Below, piece by piece: positions 1 through 12,806 of a DNA stretch of 64,000 bases. The notes under the pieces were generated by a model that was not told where the DNA came from, made no database searches, and was given only the letters and a program-made list of their open reading frames with translations. The position numbers and the translations under genes are program-made. The DNA comes from Schistosoma haematobium. Its lineage: Eukaryota; Platyhelminthes; Trematoda; Strigeidida; Schistosomatidae. The DNA lies in assembly GCF_000699445.3 (NCBI RefSeq), contig NC_067199.1, positions 34,704,902 to 34,768,901 on the forward strand, given 5' to 3'. The first letter of the stretch is position 1. The number at the start of each line of letters is the position of its first letter.

Positions 1-2454
1 TTTCTTAAACTTTTAATACAAACAAAGGAAGATTTCAATACCAACATCTACCATTAAAGCCTTAACTGTATTGTTATCTAAATGTAACTTCAAACATAAA
101 ATTGTAAACAACTGTAAAGCATTCATGTCAGACAGAAAATATATACTATTCTTGTTTATGTAGTGTTGATTACTATGTTAAGCCCATATAACTTATTCTA
201 CCTTCTGAACAGGTCAATTTATCCATTCTTCTTGAGTCACGTTTTGACCCTGTTAATTAGTTACTTATCAACCCTGACTGTTTTTATGGGAAAGTATGTG
301 TGTGTATATCTTATCCTACTCATCATATATATATATATATATATACATATTTTAATTCCGTTATTCACTAACACGAATTGAGTCGATAGTTTTATATGAG
401 GATTGACAATATATATATATATATATATATTGACAGTAATCATTCAATAACAAACATCCATACAATCTACTTGGAGTCAGATCTTTATGTAAAGGAAAAT
501 GGATGGAATTTCTCGACTAAACCATGAGAAAGAAAAGAAAATTCACATTGTACTAAATTGAGATATCTATTAGAATACTATTAAAAACTGAGTTCACTGA
601 GTATTTATTTCGTTCTAATTTGAATACAACCAGTTGAATTTGGGGTCATACTGTTTAGTTGACCTATAGATCTCATCATGAGAAAGGTATTTTTCATCAT
701 TAGATTGATTTACTATTCTCAGTATATCTACAAAAGAGTAGTCGATATATTCTATCTAATAAAGAATTAAAAAACTATTCAGTTGTCAACAGTTTGTTCA
801 AACCATATCATTCATCATTTACTCATTTTTGTGATACTATCACTTGTAAAAATAACGTGATATTGTATCGTTTACATCACAAACTGACCTTAGTCAGACA
901 ACTAATGAAGACCAGAATGAACTGGACATCTGTTTTTAATCCTATTCTGAGACTCATCATGCATGACCCTAAACCAGGTGATCAAACTCAGGACCTTTTA
1001 TTTTCTCGGCAAGAGAGCAATATTCAGGCCACTGAGTCAACAGATATTGGTTTAAATTGATGACTCTAATCAATCTGTAATGTTGTGGTACCAAAATTCA
1101 AGGAAATTCAGCTAAAAAACTATTGATTACTAGGAAGTTTTATATGGTTGTATAGTAAATTGGAAAATATTGTAATTGTCTACCAACTAAGTGGTTTCGG
1201 AATAAAGCCGCACGGTTTTGGGTTCAATATATGATGCGGTTTCTTCAATATGCCTTGACAAGACGTTCCAGACACAGAAGAAAAAAGTAATTATTCAATT
1301 TTCTTCGATTTTCAATATCAGTCTGGTTGATTCCAATCAATGGCGTTGATCAGTTCATTTCTATATTAAGATGAAGCCAAATATCCCGTGATAAAAGGAA
1401 GTTTAGTAAATAAAAAAAATTTTGAAATACCATGTTGAACATTGTGGTAATTTTTGGGATCCATTTGTGGGCTAAATCATCGATTAAATGTTTAAAAATA
1501 CTTCCATGATGATATCGATTACATACATATAATTGATATATATACTTTTGGATTGTGTTTGTGGATCGCTGTGTGATCGCTCGTTTCTGGCTGTTTGCAG
1601 AATATACTTTCCCATTCCAAGCTTGAATTTCTCCCCCTAGTTAGCGGGTCTAGGATGCATCGAATAGCTAGCTTACTGGTCTTTGGTCACTGAGTCTTTG
1701 TTCTCGTTCTCAGATTAAGTGAACTCGTGACAGCACCAAACCTAGCAAACATTCAATGCAATTGATAACAACTAATTTACTTATAACTCATTCATATTTC
1801 ACCTGAATGTTATTGATTCGATCCCCAGTTGACTTAATGGAATGTTTCCCTGACGAACCCTATAGTGGAACGAAACACCTGTTCAACACCCTTGGTTTTA
1901 AATTCTATTTCATATAATATCAATCTGAGATGAATATAACCTACAGATTAAATAAATTTTTCTAAAAATGCAAAATTATCTAAAAAGAAAATAGAATTAT
2001 CTGATAAACGATTAAACATATTTTGCACTGAATATATTATTCAAAAACAAACGAACAAGCCAGGGCGGCAACAACAACACACACACACAACATATGTGAA
2101 TCTTCTGAATTCTATAGAAGGTTAGGTAATACTGATTGATTAAGAACAGAACTAATAATCATGAAAAGAGTTTGTATTATTTCTTATTTAAAAGAAATCA
2201 TTGCAATTCCTTATTCTTCTACTTGTTTTTTTCTTAAAAAAATCTCAGTTCATTATGTTGTACATGAAAAATTGAAACTAAAACAATTGGAACATTTCTC
2301 CAATAACTAGTTGTTATTTCCATCGAATATTTTTTAAGAAAAAAAAATTCACGAAAAAGAAAACTGTTACTAGAACAGTAGTTTATAGTGGGTTGTAGAA
2401 CAGGTATGTATAATCAGAATTACGAAAATATGTATAATTTCCTATACTTATAGA
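1..2454. other. AT-rich non-coding stretch
   Basis: No gene is supported. It holds (AT)n runs near 327-346 and 409-430, a weak reverse SINE-like fragment at about 946-1062 (text like caaactcaggacc recalls a tRNA B box), and a piece at about 1575-1600 resembling the 3' region downstream of the Penelope remnant (compare cgcttgtttctggccgtttg at 20328). The rest shows nothing I recognise. Confidence 0.5.
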
Positions 2455-2998
2455 TATATGTATTTATTTATTTATTTTAACACATAGATATTGGTACAAG
2501 GAGGCACCAAATACATATGCGCCATACAGATCTCATTTGATTTGTGTGAGGGCTGTGATACTACTCGGGTGCTTAGAGTTAATCAGGTGGTTTTCTTAGG
2601 AAGCCACACCTGGAGCCTTCGACCTGAAGGTCTGATCCACAAGGCAGTAGAGCATCGTAAGTAGATGCAGTCCCATGGTAGCCGGTGACCAACGATTGGT
2701 TCATACTCCATTTGTTCTTTCAGGATACTGGAGCCCATGTGCACCATTGGTTTGAAATGAGGGTTTTCCAACTCCCCTAATTGGACTCTTCATCCCCACC
2801 AGCCCGGTTAAAGTGCCGGATATTCGCTTTTCGTCCTCTCAATTTCGTAAAAAGCACCCGTGGTGCGATAAGGCAGTGAGTAGGACTTCCCTGTCAGATG
2901 CTATATACGCGTGTCCATGTGAGAGCATTTGGAGAGGGAGAGCGGACTCTCCCCACTCTCGGCCATACCAGGGCATTTGGGGGCAAAGATGTATGTCT
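2455..2998 (-). repeat. Unclassified dispersed repeat with (aaat)n tail, copy 1
   Basis: The reverse strand matches the element at 33765-34256 along most of its length (shared text such as gcacatgggctccagtatcc and ggtgcctccttgtaccaata) and ends in the same aaat-type tail. This copy carries an extra stretch in the middle (aagtccaattagggg-like text on the reverse strand) that the other copy lacks. No intact ORF is present. A repeated tail suggests a non-LTR retrotransposon 3' end or a SINE, but I cannot name the family. Confidence 0.7.
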
Positions 2999-3128
2999 CA
3001 TAATACATATATACATGTATATTTTCAACTGTAATTTCTATGATTAGTACATCTTATCAATTTTAGCTAAGAAGAACGATAAAAAATGAAATGTGCCTCA
3101 CTTGAATTCACTTCTTTCCCATTGAACG

Positions 3129-3160
<32 letters not shown>

Positions 3161-3161
3161 C
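3129..3161. repeat. (AT)n microsatellite
   Basis: Uninterrupted alternating A and T. Confidence 0.9.
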
Positions 3162-3179
3162 AAACCTCCAAGTACTGAA

Positions 3180-3530
3180 TTAATTCCGCCTGGATCCCCT
3201 TTTGGGCTACGAAGCTCGGATAAAGGAGGAGGGTTGGGCATAGGGTTAGCGACCCCATCCCGTAAAAAAAACTAACTCGCTAAAACAACGCTAACCAGAA
3301 AAAGTAATTCAAACCATTTAAACTCTGCCTTGGGAGTAAGAAAGTCTTCATTTAGAAGAGTTGTGACGTCTCATAGTGAAAGCCAAGTTCTTTCAGAAAT
3401 CACGAGTCTGATGAGCCTTCTGACAACCAGAGCAACTATTAATTTAGGTACATGGAATGCTCGTACAATGTGAGAGACTGGGACAGTCTTCCGAATTGCT
3501 TGTTGCAGAAGTACTGAATTGCTTTTCATT
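3180..3530 (+). mobile_element. RTE/SR2-type LINE, 5' end fragment
   Basis: The text matches 37612-37945 in the opposite direction and part of 30310-30430. Near 3440-3480 it codes TTRATINLGTWNARTM, the usual start of the LINE apurinic-like endonuclease domain, followed at once by a stop (TGA) and loss of similarity. This is a dead 5' fragment only; no reverse transcriptase is present. Confidence 0.65.
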
Positions 3531-5277
3531 TTCTATAGTTCAAGATTAAGTACCTTCATATCACATAGTGTGCATTACACTATTAAGTCATAAAATTTGA
3601 CTACAATGATGAATATTTCCAACACCAGTTAAGCTGTGATAACTCTATAGATCTGAGCATATATTATCAGGGAGTTCTTATCTCACTTCTAAGGTAGTTT
3701 GTCTTAATCAATTACAGTTTCGTACTCAGATAACGATAGATGGATCTTGAAGTTATAAACTATTTTTTCATAAGATTATTCATTATGATGATTCATGTAA
3801 CTTAGAAAATGATTTTCATGAGAAACTGATATGAACTAGATCACTATTGCAAACTGTCTTCTTGTCATTCAATTTTTACGAACAATAACTCAAAAACGTT
3901 TATCGTTTCCTTCTCAATTCTCTTTCAGAAACTGTATCTTCTCAGTACATTTGCTTTGCAGTCTTATTTTGTTAGTTCTGATTTGAAATTCAGCACTCAT
4001 AAAAAGTTTAAAATAAAATCTGACAGAAAGATGATCTAAATTCTTACTACACAAATACTGAAAGAATAAACAAATATATTCCCCCCCCCTTAACATAAGT
4101 TATTTTAAGATTTCAAATAGATCTTGATCAATGAGTCCTAACAATGATGCAAAGTGGTTGAAATGCTTTACTTTGACTATTTCCAGCGATCAAACCACCT
4201 TATAAATTTACCACACAATTTAAGTATTCACTTTACGGTAAAAAGTTTTTAACAATAATAACTAGACAAATTGCAGTTTAGTGATACGTGTAACAATGAT
4301 TGGCTGTATTATGGGAGTCATCTGATCGATTGTTCTTCAGTGTATCTGTTTTGGTGAAGCAAAACAAATGAACGAAAGTAATATTACCGAGGCAGATGTG
4401 CAGTTATATACTTAAAGATAATAGACAGTTCCTTCTATTCTACTTGATCATTACATTAGTGAAATAATTCCGATAAATTTTTAGAAAACAACAACAAATG
4501 ATCATAACGTAGACTACGCATAAAGATGATGACTTCAAAAGGTCCAATTAAAGTCTAGTGAGAACTTAGGTTACAGAAAGATTTCCAGTAGTGGAATTCA
4601 CATGGATATCTCGAACTAAGCCAGTAGCTGTAATATCTCAACCTCTTGAGCAAAACACCAACTTTCCAACGACATGGCATGGAGATTACGTTGGACACTG
4701 ATTATTAACCCACTTGGTTTAAGTAAGTCATACTGATTGAGTTAGATCTTGTTGTTGTTCGTGGATCTGCATCTTTAAGGAATTATGGCGAGACTATAAT
4801 TTATGGACGGACCAATCAGGTATAGGATAACAGGCCTCGGATTTTGGCGAGAAATACATTTATCACTTTGTCTAAATAGAGTCTTGGCATTATAGCTGAT
4901 GTCAGTTCGTAATGAAAACCCTAAATCTAATTCCTAGCCTTAACCATCAACTGTAAATCCTAATTCGAATTCCTCACACTGATTTCTAATCCTCATTTGA
5001 TCCTAGTTATCAGGTGGACACTCTGAAGGTCACTTCAGCGTCACTCAAAGGCCGTCCATAAATTATGGTCTCACCGAAATTATAAATCGTAACAAGTTAC
5101 ATTTCAGATGTAATCTAGGTCATAGCTAATTTTAGTAAAAGATGCTTGTGTGAGTAGACCCTACCTGTTATCTAAATATTTTCAGTAAAGCACCTACGAG
5201 AAAAATTTTCAGTGAAAATTTGTTAATCTCCATTTAGCTGATGATGAATTAATAAAATAGTAATAAATATCAAAGAC
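3531..5277. other. AT-rich non-coding stretch
   Basis: No gene or clear mobile element seen; a run of nine C at about 4081. Nothing else supported. Confidence 0.5.
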
Positions 5278-5492
5278 TTATCAGTCTCGCGCGCGAGCAC
5301 TCAACCACTAAACCACTGAGTCGGTCGGCATCCAACGGTGTTAATGTCTAACTTCAACCAATCGACGAAATCGAGCGATAAATCCACAATCGTCTTCAGT
5401 GAGTTACTATCTCACAACAGACCCGGTTGTACTCCACTTGTCACTGCTTCCCACTAGAACTCCAGGAAATACCTCTTGGATATCGTCTAAAT
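5278..5492 (-). mobile_element. tRNA/hammerhead SINE, 5' half
   Basis: Reverse orientation. It contains the tRNA-like A-box region (rc of ccactgagtcggtcggcatc) and the SINE 5' sequence (caacggtgttaatgtctaac and ttcagtgagttac). The hammerhead 3' half is missing. Confidence 0.7.
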
Positions 5493-5512
5493 TGAGTAAA
5501 TGTTGATTAATA

Positions 5513-5796
5513 TCAGAAGGGGTTTAGTGGATATTATAGTAATTTTAATAGTTGAGATCATGTGCCAATTGACGTCAGACAACCATGGAAAATCTGGAAG
5601 CTCTGAACGGCCGTTTTGTCCCAGGATGTAACTGCTCAGCAGTGCGCATCCACGATCCCTCCCCCGTGAGATTCGAACACAGGACCCCTAACCACTAAAC
5701 CACTGAGCCGTTCAGCATCCAACGGTGTTAATGTCCAACTTCAACTCGTGATCTCAATAATTAAAATCACTATAATATCTACAAAACCCCTTCTGA
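5513..5796 (-). mobile_element. tRNA/hammerhead SINE, fold-back copy with inverted ends
   Basis: A full reverse SINE body lies between inverted ends of about 48 bp. The left arm starts tcagaaggggttt and the right arm ends aaaccccttctga. Both arms are the SINE 3' tail in opposite directions. The hammerhead core is mutated (CUGAGCA, and AAAA in place of GAAA), so it is probably inactive. Confidence 0.75.
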
Positions 5797-5936
5797 CATT
5801 ATGTACACATTACAACATTATAGTTCCAAGTTTAACTTATTGCAGTATGGATAAGTTTTCCAATCATAAAGATGCTTTTTTTGTGTTCCAAAATAATTCT
5901 GTTTTATTCTACTGAATATACAATATCTCATATCCT

Positions 5937-6584
5937 ATAGGTCAATAAGAAGATGTAGAATCCTTCACATACCTGGGATGCATCATCGATGCACAAGGAT
6001 GTTCAGATGCAGACGTAAACACGAGGATTGGCAAAGTAAGTGTCGCATTCCTACAATTGAAGAACATAGTTAACTCAAAACAACTCTCAACCAATATCAA
6101 AGTGAGAATCTTCAATACGAACGTCAAGACAGTTCTACTGTACGGAGCTGAAACTTTGAGAACTACTATAACCATAATCAAACATGTACAAGTATTTATA
6201 AATAATTTTCTACTAAAGATTCTCAACATCCACTGACCGGACACCATCAGCAACAACCTACTGTGGAAGAAAACAAACCAGCTTCCAAATGAAAAGGAAA
6301 TTAAGAAAGAACGATGGAAATGGATAGGACGTATATTGTGCAAATCACCAAACTGCATCACGAGACAAGCGTTAACTTGCAATCGTGAAGGGAAACGAAA
6401 AGAGGGAGACCAAAGAACACATACTTCGTTGAGAATCGGAAGCAGACATGAAAAGGATGAATAACAACTGGAAGGAGCTGGAAAGGATTGCTTGGGACAG
6501 GGTTGGATGGAAAGTGCTGGTGGGTGGCCTATGCTCCTCCACGAGGGGTAACAGGCGTAAGTAAGTAAGTAAGTAATAGGTCAA
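5937..6584 (+). mobile_element. 5'-truncated RTE/SR2-type LINE with target-site duplication
   Basis: The 9-bp direct repeat ataggtcaa occurs at 5937-5945 and 6576-6584. The body codes the C-terminal part of a LINE reverse transcriptase: FTYLGCIIDAQG, LSTNIKVRIFNTNVKTVLLY, then a TGA in the IHWPDT-like motif near 6235, then [16 protein letters not shown] and a frameshifted end. The 3' end is repeated taag (6557-6576). It is a dead copy, broken by a stop and a frameshift. The open frames on the opposite strand here are shadows. Confidence 0.85.
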
Positions 6585-7157
6585 ATCTATCATATTAATG
6601 TTAGACCGAAAATTCAATTATTCAGTTTGATAATATGAATATCATACTTAAATATAGTTCCTAATCATTAGAAGGTTGACTTTTTCATTAAAGAAAATAA
6701 ATAAATAAATCAAAAAATGTAACTTTAATTGTTTATTTATTTACTCTGATGACATAACTTTAATAGTGAACTCGTGTTAAATCACACATCGAATTTAGTT
6801 TTTTTCAATTGATTCATTCTTAATCACGTGAATAACTTATAAAGTTAGTAACCGTAGAACAACTGATAGTCACGAGGATCATAACAAAAATATTAACAAC
6901 AAACAAAGAAATAGTTACTAACAATCAATAATTTGTTAGCAATAAATATGACAGTTTTCTAATTACCTTGGATATAAAATTCATTTAATTAATTCATCTA
7001 GTAATAATATTTTAGATTAATAATATAAATATGATGTATGATTTTAATTGTCAAATAGATCATAGAAATATTTCATCTAGGGTCTTTATATTCGTAGAAT
7101 ATTTTTTAATGTTTAACAGATTACATGTAAATTAATTAGTTTTTTTTTTAATGTGCA
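6585..7157. other. AT-rich non-coding stretch
   Basis: Nothing recognised apart from short A/T runs. Confidence 0.5.
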
Positions 7158-7398
7158 ATAACAATCTTAGAAAACCTGGAAGCACTCTAAAGTTATTTCG
7201 TCCCATTACAGGACTCTTCAGCAATGCTCATCCACGATCCCAACTTGCAAGATTTGAACCCAGAACCTAGTAGTCTCAGCGCGCGAGCGCATAACCACTA
7301 GATCACTAAGCTGGCCAACATTCAACGGTGTTGATGCCTAACTTCAACTAATCCACGAAATTGAGCAACACAATCATCATTCTTTAGAGAATCTTGGT
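7158..7398 (-). mobile_element. tRNA/hammerhead SINE, reverse copy
   Basis: It has the 3' part (aaaacctggaagcact), a hammerhead core reading CUGAAGA...GAAA on the reverse strand, a B-box-like agatttgaacccag, and the 5' sequence caacggtgttgatg. Stem III and the cleavage site are altered. Confidence 0.75.
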
Positions 7399-7635
7399 TG
7401 AGATCATGAATGGAATACTGTTAGATCATTATTTAAAACTTGGAAGTACTGACTAGTTATTTCATTTTAGTATAAGACTCATAACCAGTGTGCATCAATG
7501 GTCTTGCATGCGGGATTGTAACTCAGGACATTCAGTCTAAACCATTGAGTCGACATCCAATAATGTTAATGTTTAACTTCAACTAATCGACAGAGGATTC
7601 AGTGCAGTTTGTTACTTATCTCACACCTTCATATA
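7399..7635 (-). mobile_element. Degenerate tRNA/hammerhead SINE
   Basis: Directly next to the previous copy and in the same direction, but more diverged (aaaacttggaagtact, aataatgttaatgtttaact). Confidence 0.6.
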
Positions 7636-8740
7636 TGAATGTTAATTTAATTAGAAATTATTACATTAAATTTCTGTAAAAGAGTCGATTATACATGATA
7701 AACCCTTTTAAATATATGTATAGCTATCATTTTGAATGACGTTTAAGATCAGAATGAAAGATAATCAATGACTCATTTCTAGAGAACTTAATCAATTCTA
7801 ACTAGGTTGACGCACAGGAATCATCTCTGAAATAATCTGCACACTTAAGTATGTGAATTCAAAGATAGAATGAGATTTTTAAAAATGTTCACAAAAAATG
7901 ATTTTAGTCATTAAGTGATGTAAGCTTAGATTCTGTACATAACGGCATTCATTACTCTACTATAAGGACAAAAGTTCTTTCAATCTTTTATGGTAATCAG
8001 TTTTATATAATTTGTAATCAGTTATGATCGTCACCTAATTGGGACAGTGGCTTAGTTGTCAAGAGGTTCAACGTTTAGTCACTAAGTCCTAAGTTTGATG
8101 CTTCTAAAGATAATTCAGTTCAGGTAACCGTGTTGTATTATTGACCTTCTCACTTAAAGTATGGCTCATACCCAAGTACTGATTAAATGGGTTAATTATT
8201 TTATTAACATCTTTACGACGATATTTCAAATGTTAAAACAATTTGTAATGTAATCTCTCTCTAGTTTTTTTTTAACCGATTGGAGTGTCTGTTCAATAAT
8301 AATAAGTGGAATTGTCAAGCTTCAGTAGGAATTGTATCGATGAATTATGTTCGTTTCTTCTTTAATGACTTCATTGTTTAAAGATTGATAAGAACAGTAA
8401 ATTGTTCAAATGACATAATTATTGTACAGTCTAAATTGGAAAACATAGAAGAGAGTTTATCTAAGTAATTGGAGTGAAATTTCTAAACTAGTGAAGTTGA
8501 AATTTCTATTCTTAATATTTTGTTGATTCCAAAGTTCTCAAGTTGCTGTTTTCAAACACTTACATGATAAGTTTCAAGTTTATGGTGTTAGTGACGGGCG
8601 TAATTCTGTACAGACATTTGCCATCTAAAATTGAGTAAACTGAAAAAAATAAATCCAATCGATAGAGTAGAGCCAGTCCGTCAGAGTTGAGCTCTATGAT
8701 GTTGACATAATTTATCAGGAAAGAATAAAATATGCTAGTT
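7636..8740. other. AT-rich non-coding stretch
   Basis: A weak tRNA-like patch near 8045-8105 (acagtggcttagttgtcaag) may be an old SINE. Nothing else recognised. Confidence 0.45.
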
Positions 8741-9105
8741 AGATGGTGGTTGGAGGTAGTCAACTGGAAACCCTGGACCCGGGTTTCGTGCTACTTGGCA
8801 CTCGTCAGCAAGGTGTGCCTGTAATCTGGAGGGAACTGGTGCTCCCTGGCGGATTCGATTTCGTGCCACCCAGCTTCACAGTCAGAGACGTTACCATCAA
8901 GCTATCCGAGCCGCGACTGACCTCCTACAGGACTGAGATGTAATCACAATTGATTGATCACTGGGTGGTGATCAATGTTATGCGTGTCTAGTCCTTATTA
9001 GTGCAGATGGAATGCTATCGATCATGTTGCAATGTGGCCACCAGTCTAGGTGACTCGACACTCCTGTTTACTCTCCCTCCCCCTCTTCGCAGCTAATGAT
9101 GATGG
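8741..9105 (-). repeat. Third hammerhead-bearing repeat, copy 1
   Basis: A GC-richer block in AT-rich DNA. It shares its hammerhead region and its right part with 12057-12205, where the two parts are joined in inverted order. Body text differs from the tRNA SINE and from the Sm-alpha type. The + strand ORF across it (8743-8943) is by chance. The family name is unknown to me. Confidence 0.65.
8771..8813 (-). ncRNA. Hammerhead ribozyme core, apparently intact
   Basis: The reverse strand reads CUUG CUGACGA GUGC CAAGUA GCAC GAAA, then a short stem III ACCCGGGU, then cleavage triplet GUC and CAGGG. Stem II (GUGC/GCAC) and stem I (CUUG/CAGG) pair, and all conserved core bases are present. By analogy with schistosome Sm-alpha ribozymes the very short stem III may work best as a dimer. 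Confidence 0.75.
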
Positions 9106-9214
9106 TAAATTAATAGGGATAACTGAAGTATTTTTTTTAGTTTCAAATGTTTACTAAATAAAACTGAATTTACACATTGATATAAAATTTTTCTGATTAC
9201 TATAACTTAATGTT

Positions 9215-9345
9215 GTTTACTTGTATCTTCCCATTGTTATTTACGACTGTAATTGATCAATCTCTTGTTGGCATATGTAGATCCTGTGCGGACTGCCTCG
9301 ATATTGCCCCAAAGTTAAAAGCTTTACTATGACTGTTCGTGTAAT
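9215..9345 (-). mobile_element. Sm-alpha-type element, 3' part only
   Basis: Shares the text cttgtatcttcccattgtta and gttggcatatgt...cctgtgcgg with 20447, 23985 and 31005, but lacks the hammerhead part. Confidence 0.6.
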
Positions 9346-12056
9346 ATTTATAAATGTTTTTTTCTCCGTAAAACATTATATTTGTGTTTAGCAAGCTGAT
9401 ACATACTGAATTAATGTAATATTCATTTCTGGAATGCTCTACCAGAAAAAAATGCGGGTATAGTAAACGAGGTTTTTTTCCTGAATGCTTTAAAGCATAA
9501 GTTGATTATTTTACAAAAGAACTATTTCAACAATTATTCGTGTAAACGTGAATTGTATTGATTACAGATTGGCCTTACATGGCATATCATTGAAGAACAA
9601 AGAAGACTGAACAGTTATTCTTTTAAATTTTACTGATAAAGAGTTTCTTATTTATAATAAATCTAACTGAAATCAATCAACAATAATTAATAATAGTTCT
9701 ATGTTGCCTACTAAATGAATTAAGAAATATGAATCGATCCATTAATCGTGTTTACCATGAGATCTGATACATAAACATCTATGAGTACTATAAAGGAAAT
9801 ACTATGTCTGAATAGAACATCTAATAGATACCGCCTGAGTTTTTCTATCATTTCTCCAGATATTATCACTTTTTACCATGGGGGTGAGCTTCTAAAAGGG
9901 GAAATCTTCAACGATGTTCTTCTTAAAATCCACTTTTGTTTTTTTGTCGACTTTTGTTAAACTACCTTTTTTATGTATTTCTTAAGGAAGACAATAATCT
10001 AGAGAATATTTAAACAGTTAAAAATGATAATAGTAATTCTTTGTATTTTGACGTCTAAGTTTTGTCCCATAACAAGGACATTGAAAATATATTACATGAT
10101 TAGCCTAGTTGTAAGACAACTGTGATGGCACCATGGCACCCATAAATATATAAATATTTAGTTGGGATGCCAGAAATTTAATCCCCTTTATGGTACTTTT
10201 GTACCAGCTATGAATTTTCCCAGGTTCATTGATTCCCTTTTGTACTATGATATAAGCGTTTATTAAATTACTTTCTTTAAAGTGAAAGTAATATTTGGTT
10301 TGTGAATACGAATGAAACTAAGGATGTGTATTTCGTTATATTTGGGCTTGAATATGTCTGCTACATCCCTGAGTTGATGTTTTTACTGAAACCCGAACCA
10401 AGTATCTATTGCACATATCATTCTATTCAAAACTTTAGTTGAATATACCTGGATCTGTGTCCTAGATTAAGCTACTGTGAGCATAAAAATGTATCAATTC
10501 TTGTAACAAAAGACTACAATCAGTCAATTAACACAGAAAGAATATGTCAACAGAGACTGACCATTTAAAGTCCTTAATATCAACAGCGGGAAATAAAGAA
10601 CCTTCATTTATACTTTTAAACTCATTAAACAGTTAAGTGAATATCACGGCTCAGTAGTTTGTTTTAAAAACTGTTGGGGTTTAAAGTAAATATTAGTGAG
10701 TTTTGGTTTCAGTGTGAGCATCAAGTTCATGCATTTAAATACAGCTGACACATCATAAATAGGATAGGATACGAATTCTATATTACACTGCTAGTCACAT
10801 CTCAAATACATTACATAATAATGTGTCGGTGAAAGGATATTTCTGGAGAATGTTCAGATTAAAGATAGATAGTATCATGGATGAACTTTGTCTCAGACAA
10901 CCACTGAAAACCAGAAAGCAATGAACAGTCGTTCTGTTCTGGTACGAATTCCCCAAGTTGTATATAAAGACGATTCTGGCAAGAATCAAACACAATACTT
11001 TCATTATTATAACGTTTACAGAAACAAATGGATATGTTTTGACTTATGAGATTTCTTCTTATGAATATAAATAAATATTTCAAGAGTCTGTTTTTCACAC
11101 AAATTCAGCTTACTTTGGGGATTTATTCACATTTCACTAACAGTATCCAGGTGTAATCATTGTCATTACTGGTGTAGAATTATGGTTGGATATCGCTTTA
11201 AATTATCAAACTATAATGAAACAGTTATTCTGTACACACACACATACACTAGTTTTAAATAATTTCCCATAACACTTCCTATATAAAACTAACCATCATT
11301 AATCTATGTTTACCGTAGAAACAATTGATTGTCTTTCAACGATTGAATAAACTTATTGATTTTAATCCGTTTTTAAACATAGAAATAATAACATCATTAT
11401 GCTATGATGAATAAGTGGTTTTCATAGCATCTTTTTTATTCACTTCCCAATTACTCATTTTATCTACCCATTTCATCTTATTCTATCGTATCCTGTTACT
11501 ATTGTTTTCATTCAGATAAACAAATAAACAAAATTCAACTTTTATCGTTATAATAAAAACAAAAATAGACTAAACTGAAAAGATTAGTTATTTGTAGCAA
11601 TGTCAATAGACTCCCATTAACAATAATAATAATAATAATAATATCAACATTTAATCAATAATATAAACTTCTAGATACACCCAGTTTCTATGTAGAATAA
11701 CAAACGTATCGACTATGAATTTTATTTATTATTTGTATTTCACGGTATTTTGTTCATCATTCTTCTTTTTCTTCTGACCAGTTCAACTTCATTTAAACAT
11801 CATATATATATATTATTGTTTAATAAACTGTCATGTTATTGGATGTCCTTAAACAGTAAATAGATTGATTGGTTAGTAGTTAGCTAGTATTCATGTATTA
11901 AACATGCAAATGATAATTCATAGTTTCCTAATAATTTTAGCATGGTTAAGATATCTCTTTACTAATGATAAATAGTAGCCAAGACTGAAAACTGACAGGA
12001 AGTGATTGAATAAGATAATTCAGTAATTTGATAAAGAGGAGAATCTTTTTGAGATT
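9346..12056. other. AT-rich non-coding stretch with one old Sm-alpha fragment
   Basis: Around 10290-10440 a degenerate reverse Sm-alpha copy can be seen (tgtatttcgttatatttggg, ctacatccctgagttgatg, gaaacccgaacc). (aat)n lies near 11622-11643. No gene seen. Confidence 0.5.
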
Positions 12057-12205
12057 AGATGATGGTTGGAGGTAGTCGACAGGAAACCTTGGACCCGGGT
12101 TTCGTGCTACTTGGCACTCGTCAGCAAGGTGTACCTGTAATCTGCACTAAATAAGGACTTGACACACATGACATCGATCACCACCTAGTGATCAATCAAT
12201 TATGA
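12057..12205 (-). repeat. Third hammerhead-bearing repeat, copy 2, rearranged
   Basis: The left part matches 8741-8835. The right part (cactaaataaggacttgaca to gatcaccacctagtgatca) is the reverse complement of about 8950-9005. So one half is inverted against copy 1. Confidence 0.65.
12087..12129 (-). ncRNA. Hammerhead ribozyme core, apparently intact
   Basis: The reverse strand reads CCUUG CUGACGA GUGC CAAGUA GCAC GAAA CCCGGGUC CAAGG. Stem I pairs perfectly over five bases (CCUUG/CAAGG), stem II over four, and the core is complete. This is the best-preserved core in the window. Confidence 0.8.
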
Positions 12206-12365
12206 GGGGAATGTTTTTATGACAGAATGAAATAAATTAATGAGTAGTACTGTCTAATCAGTAGTATTGTATTAGTTGATTTTAAAATATTCCTATTAAA
12301 TTATAATTAATATCAGTAAACCGTAATTGATTGTTGCATACATTCTGTATGAAAAATTATTTACA

Positions 12366-12806
12366 AGTTGAATTCATGAATCGATTAAAACTAGACCACT
12401 ATTGAAAACTTGGAAGTACTGGATGGCCGTTTCGTTCTATCATGTGCTCACTGACGACTAGCTTTAAGATGGATTTCATGGAGTTCTAGTGAGAAGCTAT
12501 GACCAGTGGAGTCCAATCCGTGTCGGGTAGAGACAGTGATCCATCTCAGACAATGGATGAATGGTTGCATAAGATCATGAATTGATTAAAGTTAAATATT
12601 AACACCGATGGATGTTGACTCAGTGGTTTAGAAGTTAGGCGTTCGCACGAGGCCGAAAGTCTTGAGTTCGAATCCCGCGTACACGATGATGAGGAGTCCC
12701 GTACTAGGTCGAAATGGCCAGTTAGTGGTGGTGGTCTAACATTGATTGGTACATGAATTCAACTATTAAAATGACCACAATCTCCGCAAATCCCAATTCT
12801 GATAAA
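12366..12806 (+). mobile_element. tRNA/hammerhead SINE, fold-back copy
   Basis: Left piece (12366-12435) is the SINE 3' tail in reverse. The main body (about 12440-12806) is a near-full-length forward SINE: 5' region gttctagtgagaagctatga, A-box region gactcagtggtttagaagtt, B box gagttcgaatcccg, decayed hammerhead (core AUGAGGA) and a 3' tail at the right end. Both outer ends are therefore 3' tails. Confidence 0.75.

Noticed and set aside
163..443. ORFs rich in Ile/Tyr near 163-443, and similar ones at 21391 and 22862
   Set aside because: Produced by AT or triplet microsatellites; no coding signature.
1845..1890. Possible hammerhead (ctgacga ... gaaac near 1851-1880)
   Set aside because: Core words are present, but stem II (ACCC against GGAAC) does not pair well and no family context is seen.
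8743..8943. 66-residue ORF as a gene
   Set aside because: It crosses a hammerhead-bearing repeat and has no support beyond a lack of stops in GC-richer DNA.
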